A DNA stretch of 64,000 bases, taken from NCBI RefSeq assembly GCF_010748935.1, contig NZ_CP048796.1, positions 2,607,001 through 2,671,000 of the forward strand. The letters are read 5' to 3'. This DNA is from Providencia vermicola (GTDB lineage Bacteria > Pseudomonadota > Gammaproteobacteria > Enterobacterales > Enterobacteriaceae). Made by a program: the position numbers and the translations under genes. Below, piece after piece: positions 1 to 10,027 of this stretch; position 1 is the first letter of the stretch; each line of letters begins with the position of its first letter. The notes below the pieces were generated by a model, which had not been told where the DNA came from, ran no database searches, and was given only the letters and a program-made list of their open reading frames with translations.

Positions 1-1
1 A

Positions 2-415
2 AATGCGATGCTGGCTATCTGCTTAGCCTTGATCCCTCGCATGGTCAGAACCATCTATGTCGCCGTTCACGATGAGCTGGATAAAGAGTATATTGTTGCG
101 GCACGTCTTGATGGCGCTTCAAATATTTTTATTTTGTGGTATACCGTGTTACCTAACATCACCCCGATATTAGTCACCGAATTAACCCGAGCGCTCTCTA
201 TTGCCATTTTAGATATTGCGGCTTTAGGATTCCTTGACCTTGGTGCACAATTACCCTCTTCAGAATGGGGCGCTATGCTCGGTGATAGCTTGGAACTGAT
301 CTATGTTGCACCTTGGTCTGTGATTTTACCTGGCGCTGCCATTATGATGAGTGTCTTATTCGTCAACTTATTAGGCGATGGTTTACATCGAGCCATTAAT
401 GCGGGGGTTGAATAA
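2..415 (+). CDS. sapC: SapC, ABC transporter permease (3' part only)
   Basis: Inner-membrane permease of the Sap ABC transporter (SapABCDF), linked in enterobacteria to antimicrobial peptide resistance, K+ uptake and putrescine export. The gene runs in from the left edge: the frame is open from base 2, so the Met at base 8 is not the real start. The visible 137 or so residues hold the BPD_transp_1 cytoplasmic loop ([12 protein letters not shown], about residues 30-40 of this fragment) that contacts the ATPases, followed by hydrophobic segments. The stop at 413-415 overlaps the sapD start by one base, as in a tightly coupled operon. Confidence 0.93.
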   Translation, partial: NAMLAICLALIPRMVRTIYVAVHDELDKEYIVAARLDGASNIFILWYTVLPNITPILVTELTRALSIAILDIAALGFLDLGAQLPSSEWGAMLGDSLELIYVAPWSVILPGAAIMMSVLFVNLLGDGLHRAINAGVE

Positions 416-1410
416 TGCCTTTACTAGACATCCGCAATTTAACCATTGAGTTTATGACCGCCAATGGCCCCGTCAAGGCGGTTGACCGTATTTCTATGAC
501 GCTGACCGAAGGTGAAGTTCGAGGCTTAGTCGGTGAGTCAGGTTCAGGTAAAAGCTTAATCGCAAAAGCCATTTGTGGGGTAACTAAAGACAATATTCGC
601 GTCACGGCAGACCGCTTTCGTTTTCAAGATATCGATTTATTAAAATTGAGTCCGCGTAAACGCCGAAAACTAATTGGTCACAATATCTCGATGATTTTCC
701 AAGAGCCGCAATCTTGCCTTGATCCTGCTGAGGATATTGGCAAACAATTAATACAAGCCATCCCAAGATGGACGTATAAAGGCCGTTGGTGGCAGCGATT
801 TAATTGGCGAAAACGTCGTGCTATTGAACTGTTACATCGTGTTGGTATTAAAGATCATAAAGATATTATGCGTAGCTACCCTTATGAACTGACCGATGGT
901 GAATGCCAAAAAGTGATGATCGCTATCGCTATTGCTAATCAGCCTCGTTTATTAATTGCTGATGAACCCACTAACGCGATGGAATCCACGACGCAGGCAC
1001 AAATTTTTCGTTTACTCGATAAGCTAAATCAAAACAATAACATGACTATTTTATTGATCAGTCATGATATGGAAATGATGTCAAAACTCGTCGATAGAAT
1101 TAATGTGCTTTACTGTGGGCAAACCGTTGAAAGTGCCACACCTGAAGATATTCTACAGCGACCTCATCACCCTTATACGCAAGCACTTATTCGTTCAATA
1201 CCTGATTTCGAAAGCCCTATTCCGCATAAAGGACGGTTAAATACGTTACCCGGTGCGATCCCATCACTGGAGCATTTACCCATTGGCTGTCGCTTAGGCC
1301 CTCGATGTCCTTATGCTCAACGAACCTGTATCGTGGCACCCCCTTTACGTAATATTAAAAACCATCTATTTGCTTGCCACTACCCGTTAAATACGGAGGA
1401 ACCAAACTGA
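415..1410 (+). CDS. sapD: SapD, ABC transporter ATPase
   Basis: ATP-binding subunit of the Sap transporter, 331 residues, the usual length. Walker A is GESGSGKS at residues 40-47 and Walker B is LLIADEPT. The signature motif is the unusual LTDGE rather than LSGGQ; an LTxGE form is what I recall for SapD generally, so it is a family trait and not damage. The C-terminus carries the oligopeptide-transporter type Cys motif ([15 protein letters not shown]). It overlaps sapC by one base and its TGA overlaps the sapF ATG by one base. In E. coli SapD also supplies ATP binding for Trk potassium uptake. Confidence 0.95.
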   Translation: MPLLDIRNLTIEFMTANGPVKAVDRISMTLTEGEVRGLVGESGSGKSLIAKAICGVTKDNIRVTADRFRFQDIDLLKLSPRKRRKLIGHNISMIFQEPQSCLDPAEDIGKQLIQAIPRWTYKGRWWQRFNWRKRRAIELLHRVGIKDHKDIMRSYPYELTDGECQKVMIAIAIANQPRLLIADEPTNAMESTTQAQIFRLLDKLNQNNNMTILLISHDMEMMSKLVDRINVLYCGQTVESATPEDILQRPHHPYTQALIRSIPDFESPIPHKGRLNTLPGAIPSLEHLPIGCRLGPRCPYAQRTCIVAPPLRNIKNHLFACHYPLNTEEPN

Positions 1411-2213
1411 TGGATACCTTACTTGAGGTACGTAACCTCACAAAAACATTTCGTTTTCGTGAAGGGTTATTCCGCCGATATGAATTAGAAGCCGTTAAAC
1501 CGTTAAGTTTTAATCTGCAAGCAGGGCAAACTTTAGCGATTATTGGCGCGAATGGTTCAGGAAAATCAACACTGGCGCGCATGCTATCAGGTGTCACTGA
1601 ACCGACCGCGGGTGAAATTATGATCCGCGGTCATCGACTTAGCTATGGCGATTATAGCTATCGTAGCCAGCGGGTGCGTATGATATTTCAAGATCCTAGT
1701 ACCTCATTAAACCCACGACAACGTATTGGGCAAACACTTGAATTACCGTTAAAGCTCAATACTGATTTGACCGGAATTGAACGAGAACGCCGTATTATTC
1801 AAACACTACGGCAAGTGGGCTTATTAGCCGATCATGCAGAATATTATCCGCATATGCTAGCATCTGGTCAAAAACAGCGTGTTGCGCTCGCAAGGGCACT
1901 GATTTTACAACCCGAAATTATTATTGCGGATGAAGCATTGGCTTCACTCGATATGTCAATGCGTTCACAAATCATTAACCTCATGTTGGAACTACAGGCC
2001 AAACAAGATATTGCCTATATTTACGTAACCCAGCATTTAGGGATGATGAAACATATTAGCGATAAAATGCTCGTCATGGATAAAGGCGTTGTTGTCGAAC
2101 GGGGCAATACCGCTGAGGTACTCGCATCACCACTTCATGATGTGACACGCCGATTAATTGAGAGCCATTTCGGTGAGCCACTATCCATTGATGCATGGCG
2201 CCAGGATATTTGA
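1410..2213 (+). CDS. sapF: SapF, ABC transporter ATPase
   Basis: Second ATPase of the Sap transporter. I start it at the ATG at 1410, giving 267 residues beginning [12 protein letters not shown], because GGAGGA lies 9 bases upstream and the sapD stop overlaps this ATG by one base; the in-frame opening upstream is inside sapD. Walker A GANGSGKST, signature LASGQKQRVALARAL and Walker B IIIADEALASLD are all visible. It is the last gene of the sapABCDF operon, and fabI follows after 150 bases as in E. coli. Confidence 0.95.
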   Translation: MDTLLEVRNLTKTFRFREGLFRRYELEAVKPLSFNLQAGQTLAIIGANGSGKSTLARMLSGVTEPTAGEIMIRGHRLSYGDYSYRSQRVRMIFQDPSTSLNPRQRIGQTLELPLKLNTDLTGIERERRIIQTLRQVGLLADHAEYYPHMLASGQKQRVALARALILQPEIIIADEALASLDMSMRSQIINLMLELQAKQDIAYIYVTQHLGMMKHISDKMLVMDKGVVVERGNTAEVLASPLHDVTRRLIESHFGEPLSIDAWRQDI

Positions 2214-2363
2214 CTGCTCCGAGGAGAACAGCAAAATACCCTTCTTAATGTAATACATGGTAAGATATCGATAATTCGTCAATAAGGAACGCGAAAACTA
2301 CCCAAGACACGGTGTCTTCTGGTATATTCGCGCTTTCAATAGAAAATAAACAAGGATAATGCT

Positions 2364-3152
2364 ATGGGTTTTTTAACCGGCAAGCGCATTCTAATCACTG
2401 GTGTTGCCAGTAAATTATCAATTGCATACGGTATTGCTAAAGCAATGCATGATCAAGGCGCTGAACTGGCGTTCACTTATCAAAACGAAAAATTAAAACC
2501 GCGTGTTGAAGAGTTTGCTGCATCTTTAGGCTCTAACCTCGTTATTGAATGTGACGTTGCTGTTGATGCAAGTATTGACGCTCTGTTTGCTGAATTAGGA
2601 AAATCCTGGCCTAAATTTGATGGCTTTGTCCATTCAATCGGCTTTGCTCCAGCAGACCAACTCGATGGTGACTATGTTGATGCGGTCACTCGTGACGGCT
2701 TCCGTATCGCTCACGACATCAGTGCTTATAGCTTTGTTGCAATGGCAAAAGCATGTCGTGAAATGCTGAACCCAGATGCCTCTCTGTTAACGCTGACCTA
2801 CTTAGGTGCTGAGCGTGCGATCCCTAACTATAACGTCATGGGCCTGGCAAAAGCCTCTTTGGAAGCTAATGTGCGTTATATGGCCAATGCTATGGGTCCT
2901 CAAGGTATCCGTGTGAACGCGGTTTCTGCCGGTCCAATCCGGACACTAGCGGCATCTGGTATTAAAGATTTCCGTAAAATGCTTGCGCATTGTGAAGCTG
3001 TAACGCCAATCCGCCGTACTGTCACGATCGAAGATGTTGGTAATACAGCCGCCTTCCTGTGCTCTAACCTTGCAGCCGGTATTACTGGTGAAGTCGTTCA
3101 CGTTGACGGTGGTTTCAGCATCGCTGCGATGAATGAGTTAGAACTAAAATAA
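2364..3152 (+). CDS. fabI: Enoyl-[acyl-carrier-protein] reductase (NADH) FabI
   Basis: Last step of each fatty-acid elongation cycle: reduces trans-2-enoyl-ACP with NADH in the cytoplasm; the triclosan target. The 262 residues match E. coli FabI closely from end to end. The atypical short-chain dehydrogenase features are present: nucleotide-binding region near the N-terminus ([14 protein letters not shown]), the active-site Tyr and Lys spaced by six residues in [10 protein letters not shown], and the C-terminal [17 protein letters not shown]. The Gly in HSIGFAP, where triclosan-resistance substitutions occur, is the sensitive type. AAGGA precedes the ATG. A clear terminator follows, so it is transcribed alone. 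Confidence 0.98.
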   Translation: MGFLTGKRILITGVASKLSIAYGIAKAMHDQGAELAFTYQNEKLKPRVEEFAASLGSNLVIECDVAVDASIDALFAELGKSWPKFDGFVHSIGFAPADQLDGDYVDAVTRDGFRIAHDISAYSFVAMAKACREMLNPDASLLTLTYLGAERAIPNYNVMGLAKASLEANVRYMANAMGPQGIRVNAVSAGPIRTLAASGIKDFRKMLAHCEAVTPIRRTVTIEDVGNTAAFLCSNLAAGITGEVVHVDGGFSIAAMNELELK

Positions 3153-3168
3153 GTGTCAGTTTATCTTG

Positions 3169-3195
3169 AAACGCCATCTTATGATGGCGTTTTTC
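3169..3195 (+). terminator. Rho-independent terminator of fabI
   Basis: Ten-base stem AAACGCCATC / GATGGCGTTT with a four-base loop, followed by a T run, 16 bases after the fabI stop. Confidence 0.9.
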
Positions 3196-3520
3196 TTATT
3201 AACGTCCAATAGCAATCTTTCTTTTATATCGCTAAGGTGAACGATAATCATAAAAGTCACGCTCACCAATCATGGCTAAGCCTTCCACTCCCCTGTATAC
3301 ATCATTAATCACGCGTCCATTTAAACTGGATATCTTCAAAATCAAAGCAAGGAACAATCGTAATTATTTATTGATATCGCGCGATTTATCGGTTTGCACT
3401 AAGCCAATTAACTATTTTGCGATTAAACTGACACCTTAAAGCAAATTCTTTCCCGCCAGTCATGATATACTCTATAAAATATGTGTCTTCTGATTGCCAA
3501 CATAACTATTTAGGAGTTTT
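3196..3520. other. Intergenic region fabI-gst with a possible gene relic
   Basis: No clear gene. On the minus strand a 41-codon open stretch (3232-3357, TTG start possible, no good ribosome site) reads protein-like near its end (GERDFYDYRSP) but is preceded in the same frame by stop codons, so it could be chance or the decayed end of a lost gene. A TATAAA-like element near 3473-3478 may be the gst promoter. Confidence 0.4.
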
Positions 3521-3523
3521 ATG

Positions 3524-4129
3524 ATGAAATTGTATTATGCTCCCGGTGCTTGTTCTCTTTCTCCTCACATTATCTTGCGCGAAACAGGGCTGGACTTCAG
3601 CATTATACGCGTCAATTTAAAAGATAAAACAACGGAAGATGGCCAAGATTTCTTAGCTATCAACCCTAAAGGGCAAGTTCCTACCTTGATTTTAGATGAT
3701 GGTGAACAGTTGACGGAAGGTGCAGTGATTGTGCAATATCTCGCTGACCAAAAACAAGATAGACATTTAATCGCCCCTGCTGGCACGATGAAACGTTATC
3801 ATCAACTTGAAGCACTGAATTTTATTTCCACTGAGCTACATAAGAATTTTGCGCCTTTATTCACACCAGGAACCCCTGAAGAATACAAGCAAATAGCCAG
3901 AGCAACTCTCTCAAGAAAATTCCAATATGTTGATGATGTATTAGCTAAACAAGCTTTCTTTGCAGATGATAGCTTTACTGTTGCAGATGCTTATTTATTC
4001 ACCGTGAGCAATTGGGCAAAATTAGTGGGTGTTGATATTACTCACTTGAAACATTTGACTGAATATTGCGGCAAAATTGCTAAACGTCCTAAAGTTCAAG
4101 AAGCATTATCGGCTGAAGGGCTGATCTAA
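3524..4129 (+). CDS. gstA: Glutathione S-transferase, beta class
   Basis: Cytosolic glutathione transferase of 201 residues, very like E. coli GstA and Proteus mirabilis GST B1-1. The catalytic and mixed-disulfide Cys of beta-class enzymes is Cys10 ([10 protein letters not shown] when starting at the second ATG). The cis-Pro glutathione-binding loop (NPKGQVPTL) and the C-terminal helical motif [10 protein letters not shown] are present. I prefer the ATG at 3524 because family members start MKL; the adjacent ATG at 3521 gives one extra Met, and both are near the TAGGAG ribosome site. It sits convergent to pdxY, as in E. coli. Confidence 0.95.
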   Translation: MKLYYAPGACSLSPHIILRETGLDFSIIRVNLKDKTTEDGQDFLAINPKGQVPTLILDDGEQLTEGAVIVQYLADQKQDRHLIAPAGTMKRYHQLEALNFISTELHKNFAPLFTPGTPEEYKQIARATLSRKFQYVDDVLAKQAFFADDSFTVADAYLFTVSNWAKLVGVDITHLKHLTEYCGKIAKRPKVQEALSAEGLI

Positions 4130-4134
4130 TTTAT

Positions 4135-4162
4135 CATAGCGCTTCATCACTGGAGCGCTATG
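4135..4162. terminator. Hairpin between convergent gst and pdxY
   Basis: Nine-base perfect stem CATAGCGCT / AGCGCTATG between the two convergent stop codons. It lacks a strong T run on either strand, so it is a weak or bidirectional terminator candidate. Confidence 0.6.
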
Positions 4163-4177
4163 TAAACGATAAAAATA

Positions 4178-5041
4178 TTAATCGAGTTCTGTGGCGCAAA
4201 ATTTATGGTTTGGCGTCACTAATTTATCTTGAGCCGCCACTAACTGAAGCTCATACTCGCCCATTTCTTTGGTGGTTAGCATCACTTCATACACTGCTGC
4301 GGTAACATGTTCCAGAGCTTTTGGTAAACTTGCGCCTTTTAATAAATTCACCAACATTAAACCGCTGGTTAAATCACCTACGCCCACGGGCTGTTTTTCG
4401 CCAAAATCAACCAGTGGACGACTTACATGCCAACTGTGTTCAGCCGTCACTAAGATCATTTCAAAACGATCAGCACGATAGCCAGCTCGGCTCAAATGTT
4501 TGACTAAAACAATTTTAGGTCCTTTACGACACAATTGCCGTGCCGCATGTACCGCCTGCTCTACCGTTACAATCGTTTCACCTGATAACGTTTCTAACTC
4601 TAGTAAATTAGGCGCAATCACATCACTCATTTGTAGGGCTTGCTGACAAAGAAATTCAGCCACTCCCGGTGCAACAATACAACCTTTTTCAGGATGCCCC
4701 ATTACTGGGTCACAAAAATAAATTGCTTGTGGATTAGCCGCTTTGACTTGCTTAACAATCGATAGAATATCCTTACCTTGTTCCGCTGAGCCAATATAGC
4801 CACTTAAGACAGCATCACATATTTCCAGTTTATGAATTTTGGCTAAACCACTGGCAATATCTGTCAAATGCTGAGCTGGAAAAACCGTTCCCGTCCACTG
4901 TGGATACTGCGTATGATTCGAAAACTGTACAGTGTTAAGTGGCCAAACATCGACCCCCATACGGCACATAGGAAATACCGTAGCACTGTTTCCAGCATGA
5001 CCGAAAACTACGTGGGATTGAATTGAAAGAATACTTTTCAT
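4178..5041 (-). CDS. pdxY: Pyridoxal kinase PdxY
   Basis: Phosphorylates pyridoxal to pyridoxal 5'-phosphate in the B6 salvage pathway. 287 residues, the same length as E. coli PdxY. Starts [19 protein letters not shown], the ribokinase-fold substrate loop, and carries the C-terminal anion-hole region GVGDLTSG with the catalytic Asp. It lies downstream of tyrS on the same strand, but a terminator and about 250 bases separate them. It belongs to the same local vitamin B6 group as pdxH. Confidence 0.96.
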   Translation of the reverse strand: MKSILSIQSHVVFGHAGNSATVFPMCRMGVDVWPLNTVQFSNHTQYPQWTGTVFPAQHLTDIASGLAKIHKLEICDAVLSGYIGSAEQGKDILSIVKQVKAANPQAIYFCDPVMGHPEKGCIVAPGVAEFLCQQALQMSDVIAPNLLELETLSGETIVTVEQAVHAARQLCRKGPKIVLVKHLSRAGYRADRFEMILVTAEHSWHVSRPLVDFGEKQPVGVGDLTSGLMLVNLLKGASLPKALEHVTAAVYEVMLTTKEMGEYELQLVAAQDKLVTPNHKFCATELD

Positions 5042-5241
5042 GGAAAATCCAAGGATTTATTATGACGAATGAAGAGAAATTAGTGATTAGCCATTGTCGA
5101 TATACGCTAATAATTCAGAGACATAGCATTGGTGACAAACACTGCTTGCTATTGTTATCTTGCCAACTGTCGATGCAAAGCAATCCGTAAAGCACGTTAA
5201 GACATCACACCTGCCAAGTAGCTTGAACTATCACAAGTACA

Positions 5242-5268
5242 AATAGCCCGAGATTTTCTCGGGCTATT
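5242..5268 (-). terminator. Terminator of tyrS
   Basis: Twelve-base perfect stem AATAGCCCGAGA / TCTCGGGCTATT with a three-base loop, just past the tyrS stop on the minus strand. Confidence 0.85.
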
Positions 5269-5288
5269 ATCACAACGGTTAGTCAGAG

Positions 5289-6563
5289 TTATTTCCAGTT
5301 GATTAAACAGTCGTTTTTCTTACCACGACGAATCAATGTGAAACGACCGAATAAGCGGTCAGAATCATTAAATACATACATAGGGTCAGTTTGTTTCTGA
5401 CCATTAATGGCTACGGCATTTGAGCTAATCGCTGTTCTTGCTTGGCCACGTGATGGTGTTAGCTCTGAATCAACTAATGCTTGTTGTAAGTCCGCACCAT
5501 TTTCAAGCGTAATACATGGCATACCATCTTGAGCAAGCTGTTCAAAATCCGCCTCAGTCAAATCAGAAACAGCGCCTGAGAAGAGACTTTCAGTAATACG
5601 ACGAGCAGCCGCTAAGCCTTCTTCACCATGTACCAGTCGCGTGACATTTTCAGCCAAAACATATTGTGCACGTGGAGCTTTACCACTGTTTTTATCTTCT
5701 TCTTCTAAGGCGTCAATTTCACTTAACTCCATGAAAGTGAAGAACTTCAAGAAGCGATAAACATCGGCGTCGGCGGTATTGATCCAGAATTGGTAGAATT
5801 TATATGGGCTTGTTTTCTTCGGATCAAGCCACACTGCCCCACCTTCTGTTTTACCAAATTTTGTCCCGTCAGCTTTTGTGATGAGTGGCACCGTCATACC
5901 AAAGACTTGGTTTTGATGTAAACGACGGGTTAAGTCGATCCCAGAGGTAATGTTACCCCATTGGTCTGAACCACCAATTTGTAATTCTACGCCGTGCTCT
6001 TTGTTCAGATTTGCAAAGTCGTAGCCTTGGAGTAAGTTATAAGCAAACTCAGTAAAAGAGATACCGACATCATCACGATTTAGACGCTGTTTAACGGCTT
6101 CTTTATTGATCATCTGGTTAACAGAGAAGTGTTTGCCGATATCACGTAAGAAAGTCAGCACATCCATTTTGCCAAACCAGTCATAGTTATTGGCTAATTT
6201 AGCGCTGTTATCGCCACAATCAAAACTCAGGAAAGGCGAAACTTGATTACGGATTTTTTCCACCCACTCTTGGACGGTCTCTGCGGTATTTAATTTACGC
6301 TCAGAGGCTTTAAAACTCGGATCACCAATCAGACCCGTCGCGCCACCGACCAACGCCACAGGCTTGTGCCCGGCTAGTTGGAATCGTTTTAAACACAGCA
6401 AGGGAACCAGATGTCCCAAATGCAAGCTGTCGGCGGTAGGGTCGAAGCCGCAATAGAGAGAGATAGGGCCTTGCGCCAGTCTCTCTGCTAACGCATCCTC
6501 ATCCGTTACCTGGGCAACGAGGCCCCGCTCTTGCAATTGTTTAATCAGGTTATTGCTAGACAT
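5289..6563 (-). CDS. tyrS: Tyrosyl-tRNA synthetase
   Basis: Charges tRNA-Tyr with tyrosine. The start at 6563 ([15 protein letters not shown]) gives 424 residues, the length of the E. coli enzyme; GGAG lies 8 bases upstream, so the upstream in-frame ATG at 6575 was not used. Class I features: HIGH-type motif HLGH in the N-terminal fold, KMSKS-type motif KFGKT, and a C-terminal S4 RNA-binding domain ([19 protein letters not shown]). A strong hairpin with a T tail lies between pdxH and this gene. Confidence 0.98.
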   Translation of the reverse strand: MSSNNLIKQLQERGLVAQVTDEDALAERLAQGPISLYCGFDPTADSLHLGHLVPLLCLKRFQLAGHKPVALVGGATGLIGDPSFKASERKLNTAETVQEWVEKIRNQVSPFLSFDCGDNSAKLANNYDWFGKMDVLTFLRDIGKHFSVNQMINKEAVKQRLNRDDVGISFTEFAYNLLQGYDFANLNKEHGVELQIGGSDQWGNITSGIDLTRRLHQNQVFGMTVPLITKADGTKFGKTEGGAVWLDPKKTSPYKFYQFWINTADADVYRFLKFFTFMELSEIDALEEEDKNSGKAPRAQYVLAENVTRLVHGEEGLAAARRITESLFSGAVSDLTEADFEQLAQDGMPCITLENGADLQQALVDSELTPSRGQARTAISSNAVAINGQKQTDPMYVFNDSDRLFGRFTLIRRGKKNDCLINWK

Positions 6564-6603
6564 CAATGACTCCATCAGTTGAATTTTGTCTATCTATTTT
6601 TAA

Positions 6604-6646
6604 TAAAAAGCCCCTGAGATGAGAAGACTCTCCCGATCTCATGGGG
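6604..6646 (-). terminator. Hairpin with T tail between pdxH and tyrS
   Basis: Read on the minus strand, CCCCATGAGAT pairs with ATCTCAGGGG (one bulged base), with a short inner GAGA/TCTC stem, then CTTTTTA. It has the form of an intrinsic terminator placed in the tyrS leader, so it would limit read-through from pdxH or act as an attenuator. Confidence 0.75.
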
Positions 6647-6722
6647 ATCGCTTGTCAGTTTTCGTAAACGAAGCTATAGCATAAAGCGCCTAGCTTTTAA
6701 GTGCCAGCTAAAAAACAATTTA

Positions 6723-7376
6723 TTACGGCGCTAACCTATCAATTTTCCATCCGTCCCCATCACGCTGGTAAATAAAACGGTCATGTAAACGATTAGCTCC
6801 CCCTTGCCAAAACTCAACACTATTAAAGACCACGCGAAACCCGCCCCAAAAACTAGGAAGAGGTACTTCGCCATTTTGGAATTTTTGTTTTAGCTCTAAA
6901 AACTTACCTTCTAAAATACTCCGAGCCGAAATTCTCGATGACTGTTGAGATGCCCAAGCTGCAATTTGGCTATCTTTTGGCCGACTATGAAAATACTTCA
7001 CCACTTCAATCGGATTCAAACGTTCTGCCACACCTAAAAAACTCACTTGTCGCTCAAGTGGATACCATGGAAAATGTAAGCTCACCTTATTATTTTTTTC
7101 TAGATGCTGAGCTTTACGGCTCCCCATATTCGTGTAAAAAACTAACCCTTTTTCATCGAAGTGCTTCAATAACACAATACGTTGATAAGGTTGACCTGTT
7201 TCATCAACCGTCGCGACGCACATAGCCGTTGGATCACTGAGATTTGCCTCACAGGCCTGTTTTAACCATCGTTCAAATAATGCCAGAGGTTCTGGCGTTA
7301 AATCGGTTCGTCTTAAGCCGCCTTGAGTGTATTCACGGCGTAGTGCTGCAAGCTTTAAGTTTTGTGCGTCGTTCAT
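6723..7376 (-). CDS. pdxH: Pyridoxine/pyridoxamine 5'-phosphate oxidase
   Basis: FMN-dependent oxidation of pyridoxine or pyridoxamine phosphate to pyridoxal phosphate. 217 residues against 218 in E. coli. Recognisable segments include the N-terminal [15 protein letters not shown], the FMN-binding [18 protein letters not shown], and the C-terminal [13 protein letters not shown] containing the substrate-contacting Arg and His. The order anmK-pdxH-tyrS-pdxY-gst is the E. coli order. Confidence 0.97.
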   Translation of the reverse strand: MNDAQNLKLAALRREYTQGGLRRTDLTPEPLALFERWLKQACEANLSDPTAMCVATVDETGQPYQRIVLLKHFDEKGLVFYTNMGSRKAQHLEKNNKVSLHFPWYPLERQVSFLGVAERLNPIEVVKYFHSRPKDSQIAAWASQQSSRISARSILEGKFLELKQKFQNGEVPLPSFWGGFRVVFNSVEFWQGGANRLHDRFIYQRDGDGWKIDRLAP

Positions 7377-7400
7377 CGTTGTCTCATTTCCTTAACGCAA

Positions 7401-8522
7401 TTATTTTTCATCGGTATTGGCAGGGTAAATCGCGCCAAGAACAGTGGCACGCTCAGCACCTGTCACTGACGCAAGGTTACCCGGTAGATTCGCGATCGTT
7501 CGTGCAGCGAGCCAAGCAAAAGCCAGCGCTTCCATATCATCACCACTTAATCCATATTTATCGCTTGGGCCAACTTCTGTTCCCGGCAGTAACGCAGCAA
7601 GGCGCTGCATTAAAAAGGTATTTTTTGCTCCACCACCGCACACGATTAAACGCTCACAGCCACCACAAAGCAATATTTGTTCAGCAATGGACACCGCGGT
7701 TAATTCACATAAGGTGGCTTGCACATCTTGAGGTAACAGTGCGGGGAAATTCGCTAAATGTTTATCTAACCATTGCATATTAAAATATTCTCGCCCCGTG
7801 CTTTTAGGCGCCGAACGTCTAAAATAGGGATCGCGTAACATCGCTTTAAGTAGTGGTTGATGCACAATTCCCGAGCTTGCCCAATTACCGTTTTCGTCAT
7901 AGCCACATTGTTTATGACGCCATACCCATATATCCATCAACATATTCCCAGGCCCGGTATCATAACCTTTGACATAAGCGCCTGGCAGTAAAGCTGTAAT
8001 ATTCGATATGCCACCAATATTTAATATAATTCTTTTTTCTATCGCATGACCCAATACCGCTAAATGAAAGGCAGGCACAAGTGGAGCCCCCTGCCCGCCA
8101 TACGCCATATCTCGCCGTCTAAAGTCACCGACTGTCGTAATACCCGTTAATGCGGCGACCCGATTATTATCACCAAGTTGCATTGTGAAAGGTGCTTCAC
8201 CATCAGGCTCATGCCAAACTGTTTGCCCATGACAACCTATTGCAATGATATCGGTAGCCGCGACTCCCGTTTTAGCTAGCAACTGGTTCACAGCATCTGC
8301 ATAAAGAGAACCTAACTCACGATCAATTTTTCCAACTTCAGATAATGTGGTTTCCTGACCTTGGCATATATTGAGAATTCTTTTTTTCAACTCAACAGGA
8401 AACGCAATACTAATACTGGATTGCTCAGCAACAAATTTATCGCTGATCGCTGCAAGAACAACATCGACCCCATCTAAGCTGGTTCCTGACATGATCCCTA
8501 TATAACGACCTTGCTTTATCAT
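7401..8522 (-). CDS. anmK: Anhydro-N-acetylmuramic acid kinase
   Basis: Converts 1,6-anhydro-MurNAc from peptidoglycan turnover to MurNAc 6-phosphate. 373 residues, close to the 369 of E. coli. ATPase-fold motifs seen: N-terminal [14 protein letters not shown] phosphate loop, HGQTVWHEP, the catalytic-region GDFRRRDMA, and the C-terminal GGGAKN. AAGGA is upstream of the ATG. It lies 24 bases upstream of pdxH, so the two are probably cotranscribed. Confidence 0.96.
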   Translation of the reverse strand: MIKQGRYIGIMSGTSLDGVDVVLAAISDKFVAEQSSISIAFPVELKKRILNICQGQETTLSEVGKIDRELGSLYADAVNQLLAKTGVAATDIIAIGCHGQTVWHEPDGEAPFTMQLGDNNRVAALTGITTVGDFRRRDMAYGGQGAPLVPAFHLAVLGHAIEKRIILNIGGISNITALLPGAYVKGYDTGPGNMLMDIWVWRHKQCGYDENGNWASSGIVHQPLLKAMLRDPYFRRSAPKSTGREYFNMQWLDKHLANFPALLPQDVQATLCELTAVSIAEQILLCGGCERLIVCGGGAKNTFLMQRLAALLPGTEVGPSDKYGLSGDDMEALAFAWLAARTIANLPGNLASVTGAERATVLGAIYPANTDEK

Positions 8523-9061
8523 TATCGTTCCTTTAGTTAGCGTTACGGCTTGTGAGTTTAAACCTAAAAAGATTGTGCTTTGATGGAAGTTTTTGTCAAC
8601 CAGACATTGTGATTTCTCGGGCTGACTCGCAGAAAAAAAGAGAGTTAACGAAATAATCCCCTTCTATGTTTAAAATATACGCAAATCTCATTATTTGAAC
8701 GCACTGATATCTATATATCACTAATTATAATTTAGTGTATAATTACTAAACTGAATAAACTGAATTTAATAAAGACAAAGATAATTGATCGTAAGAACAT
8801 ATTTTTTGTATGATTAATACTCAATTATGATTGTTCATGAATTTGTGTCATGCAAGAATTTAACAAAGTGTGCCTTAGTTTATGAAATATTTCCTACTTT
8901 GAGATATTTTACCTAGTGTTTACACTCTGTTTAAATCAGAATCAGTAGTCTTATACCCGTTTTAACTTGACCCAAATGTAACATTCATATTGCGAATATG
9001 GTTAAAACAACTATCCAATGCTATGTTAGTGCCACAGACAGCAAGTCTCATAGGAGTAATT
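8523..9061. other. Intergenic region anmK-slyB
   Basis: AT-rich divergent spacer. The right part holds the slyB promoter with a PhoP box, annotated separately. The left part must hold the anmK promoter on the minus strand but I could not pick a single convincing one. No protein-like frame was seen. Confidence 0.5.
8917..8951 (+). promoter_or_regulatory. PhoP box and promoter of slyB
   Basis: TGTTTA at 8917-8922 and TGTTTA at 8928-8933 are separated by exactly five bases, a perfect direct-repeat PhoP box. Twelve bases after it lies TAGTCT (8946-8951), a plausible -10; this box-to--10 spacing is typical of PhoP-activated promoters. slyB is a known PhoP target in enterobacteria. PhoP control here is inferred from the site. 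Confidence 0.85.
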
Positions 9062-9529
9062 ATGCTTAAGAAAGTTTTCGTCGGTGTTGTAGCAGTCGTT
9101 GTATTATCTGGCTGTGTCAATACCAGTACACTTTCTGGTGATACTATTTCAGCTAAAGACGCTAAACAAGTACAGACTGTAACTTACGGTACTGTATTGA
9201 ATGCACGCCCTATTACCATCCAAGCTGGTGAAGATGAAAATGTTATCGGTGCGATTGGTGGTGCAGTACTAGGCGGCCTATTGGGTAATACCATTGGTGG
9301 CGGTTCTGGTAAAACGCTTGCTACCGCAGCGGGAGCAATTGCGGGTGGCTTAGCCGGCCAACAAGCTCAAGGTGCGCTGAATAAGAGCCAAGGTGTACAA
9401 TTAGAAATTCGTCTTGATAGCGGTAAAAATATCGTCGTTGTTCAAAAACAAGATCCAAGTGTTTTCCGCTCTGGCCAACGTGTCATGATTGCAAATAGTG
9501 GCGGCACAGTCACTGTATCACCACGTTAA
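9062..9529 (+). CDS. slyB: Outer membrane lipoprotein SlyB
   Basis: Small glycine-zipper outer-membrane lipoprotein; SlyB oligomers are reported to protect outer membrane proteins under PhoPQ-inducing stress. 155 residues, as in E. coli, starting MLKKVFVGVVAVVVLSGC with lipobox LSGC and lipidated Cys18. A Gly/Ala-rich zipper (GAIGGAVLGGLLGNTIGGG) fills the middle. I start at 9062, where a signal peptide begins and TAGGAG precedes; the longer upstream frame would bury the signal peptide. A perfect PhoP box lies about 130 bases upstream. Confidence 0.96.
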   Translation: MLKKVFVGVVAVVVLSGCVNTSTLSGDTISAKDAKQVQTVTYGTVLNARPITIQAGEDENVIGAIGGAVLGGLLGNTIGGGSGKTLATAAGAIAGGLAGQQAQGALNKSQGVQLEIRLDSGKNIVVVQKQDPSVFRSGQRVMIANSGGTVTVSPR

Positions 9530-9541
9530 TAATAATGAGTA

Positions 9542-9578
9542 TATGTTCACCGGTACCCTACCGGTGAACATACTTTTT
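9542..9578 (+). terminator. Terminator of slyB
   Basis: Fourteen-base perfect stem (9542-9555 with 9559-9572) around a three-base loop, followed by a T run, 13 bases after the slyB stop. Confidence 0.92.
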
Positions 9579-10027
9579 ATCTTAGGGAATTTATAAACTA
9601 TTTCCGTATAGCCTCTTCATACCTCTAGTTGTCTATATACTCACCTAATTTGTATTTACATCATCTTGGATTCTAATAACCGATTGATAATGTATAAGTG
9701 ATTTACCACCATCAATTGCCAATCCTATTTGATTTATTGTTTGTTTGCTCTGTGTGACTTATTCCTTAAAAACCAGTTAATCTTACAAAAGTTTATGAAT
9801 ACTAAAGCTTGTCATGAATAGCGCTTTGAATAACTTTTCATCTTTAATTGGTCAATTTAGTTAAAAACGAGTTATTACTAAACAATAAGCTTAATCAATA
9901 ATTAAATATCAAAAAACATCTATTTAGCAAAAACTCAGAACAATAATGGCCCCAGCAAAATAGAAAATTAATTCTGCTGTAATAATTGAAACACTAATAA
10001 TACACTTAATTTATTATTAAACTCTAA
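9579..10027. other. AT-rich spacer slyB-slyA
   Basis: No gene seen on either strand. Very rich in A and T with short oligo-A and oligo-T runs, like the spacer on the far side of slyA. Confidence 0.5.

Noticed and set aside
8..415. Base 8 ATG as the sapC start
   Set aside because: The frame is open to the window edge and the encoded segment is the interior of the permease, so the true start lies outside.
7244..7783. 179-residue plus-strand frame
   Set aside because: Lies antisense across pdxH and anmK, both of which are strongly conserved; no ribosome site and no family-like features.
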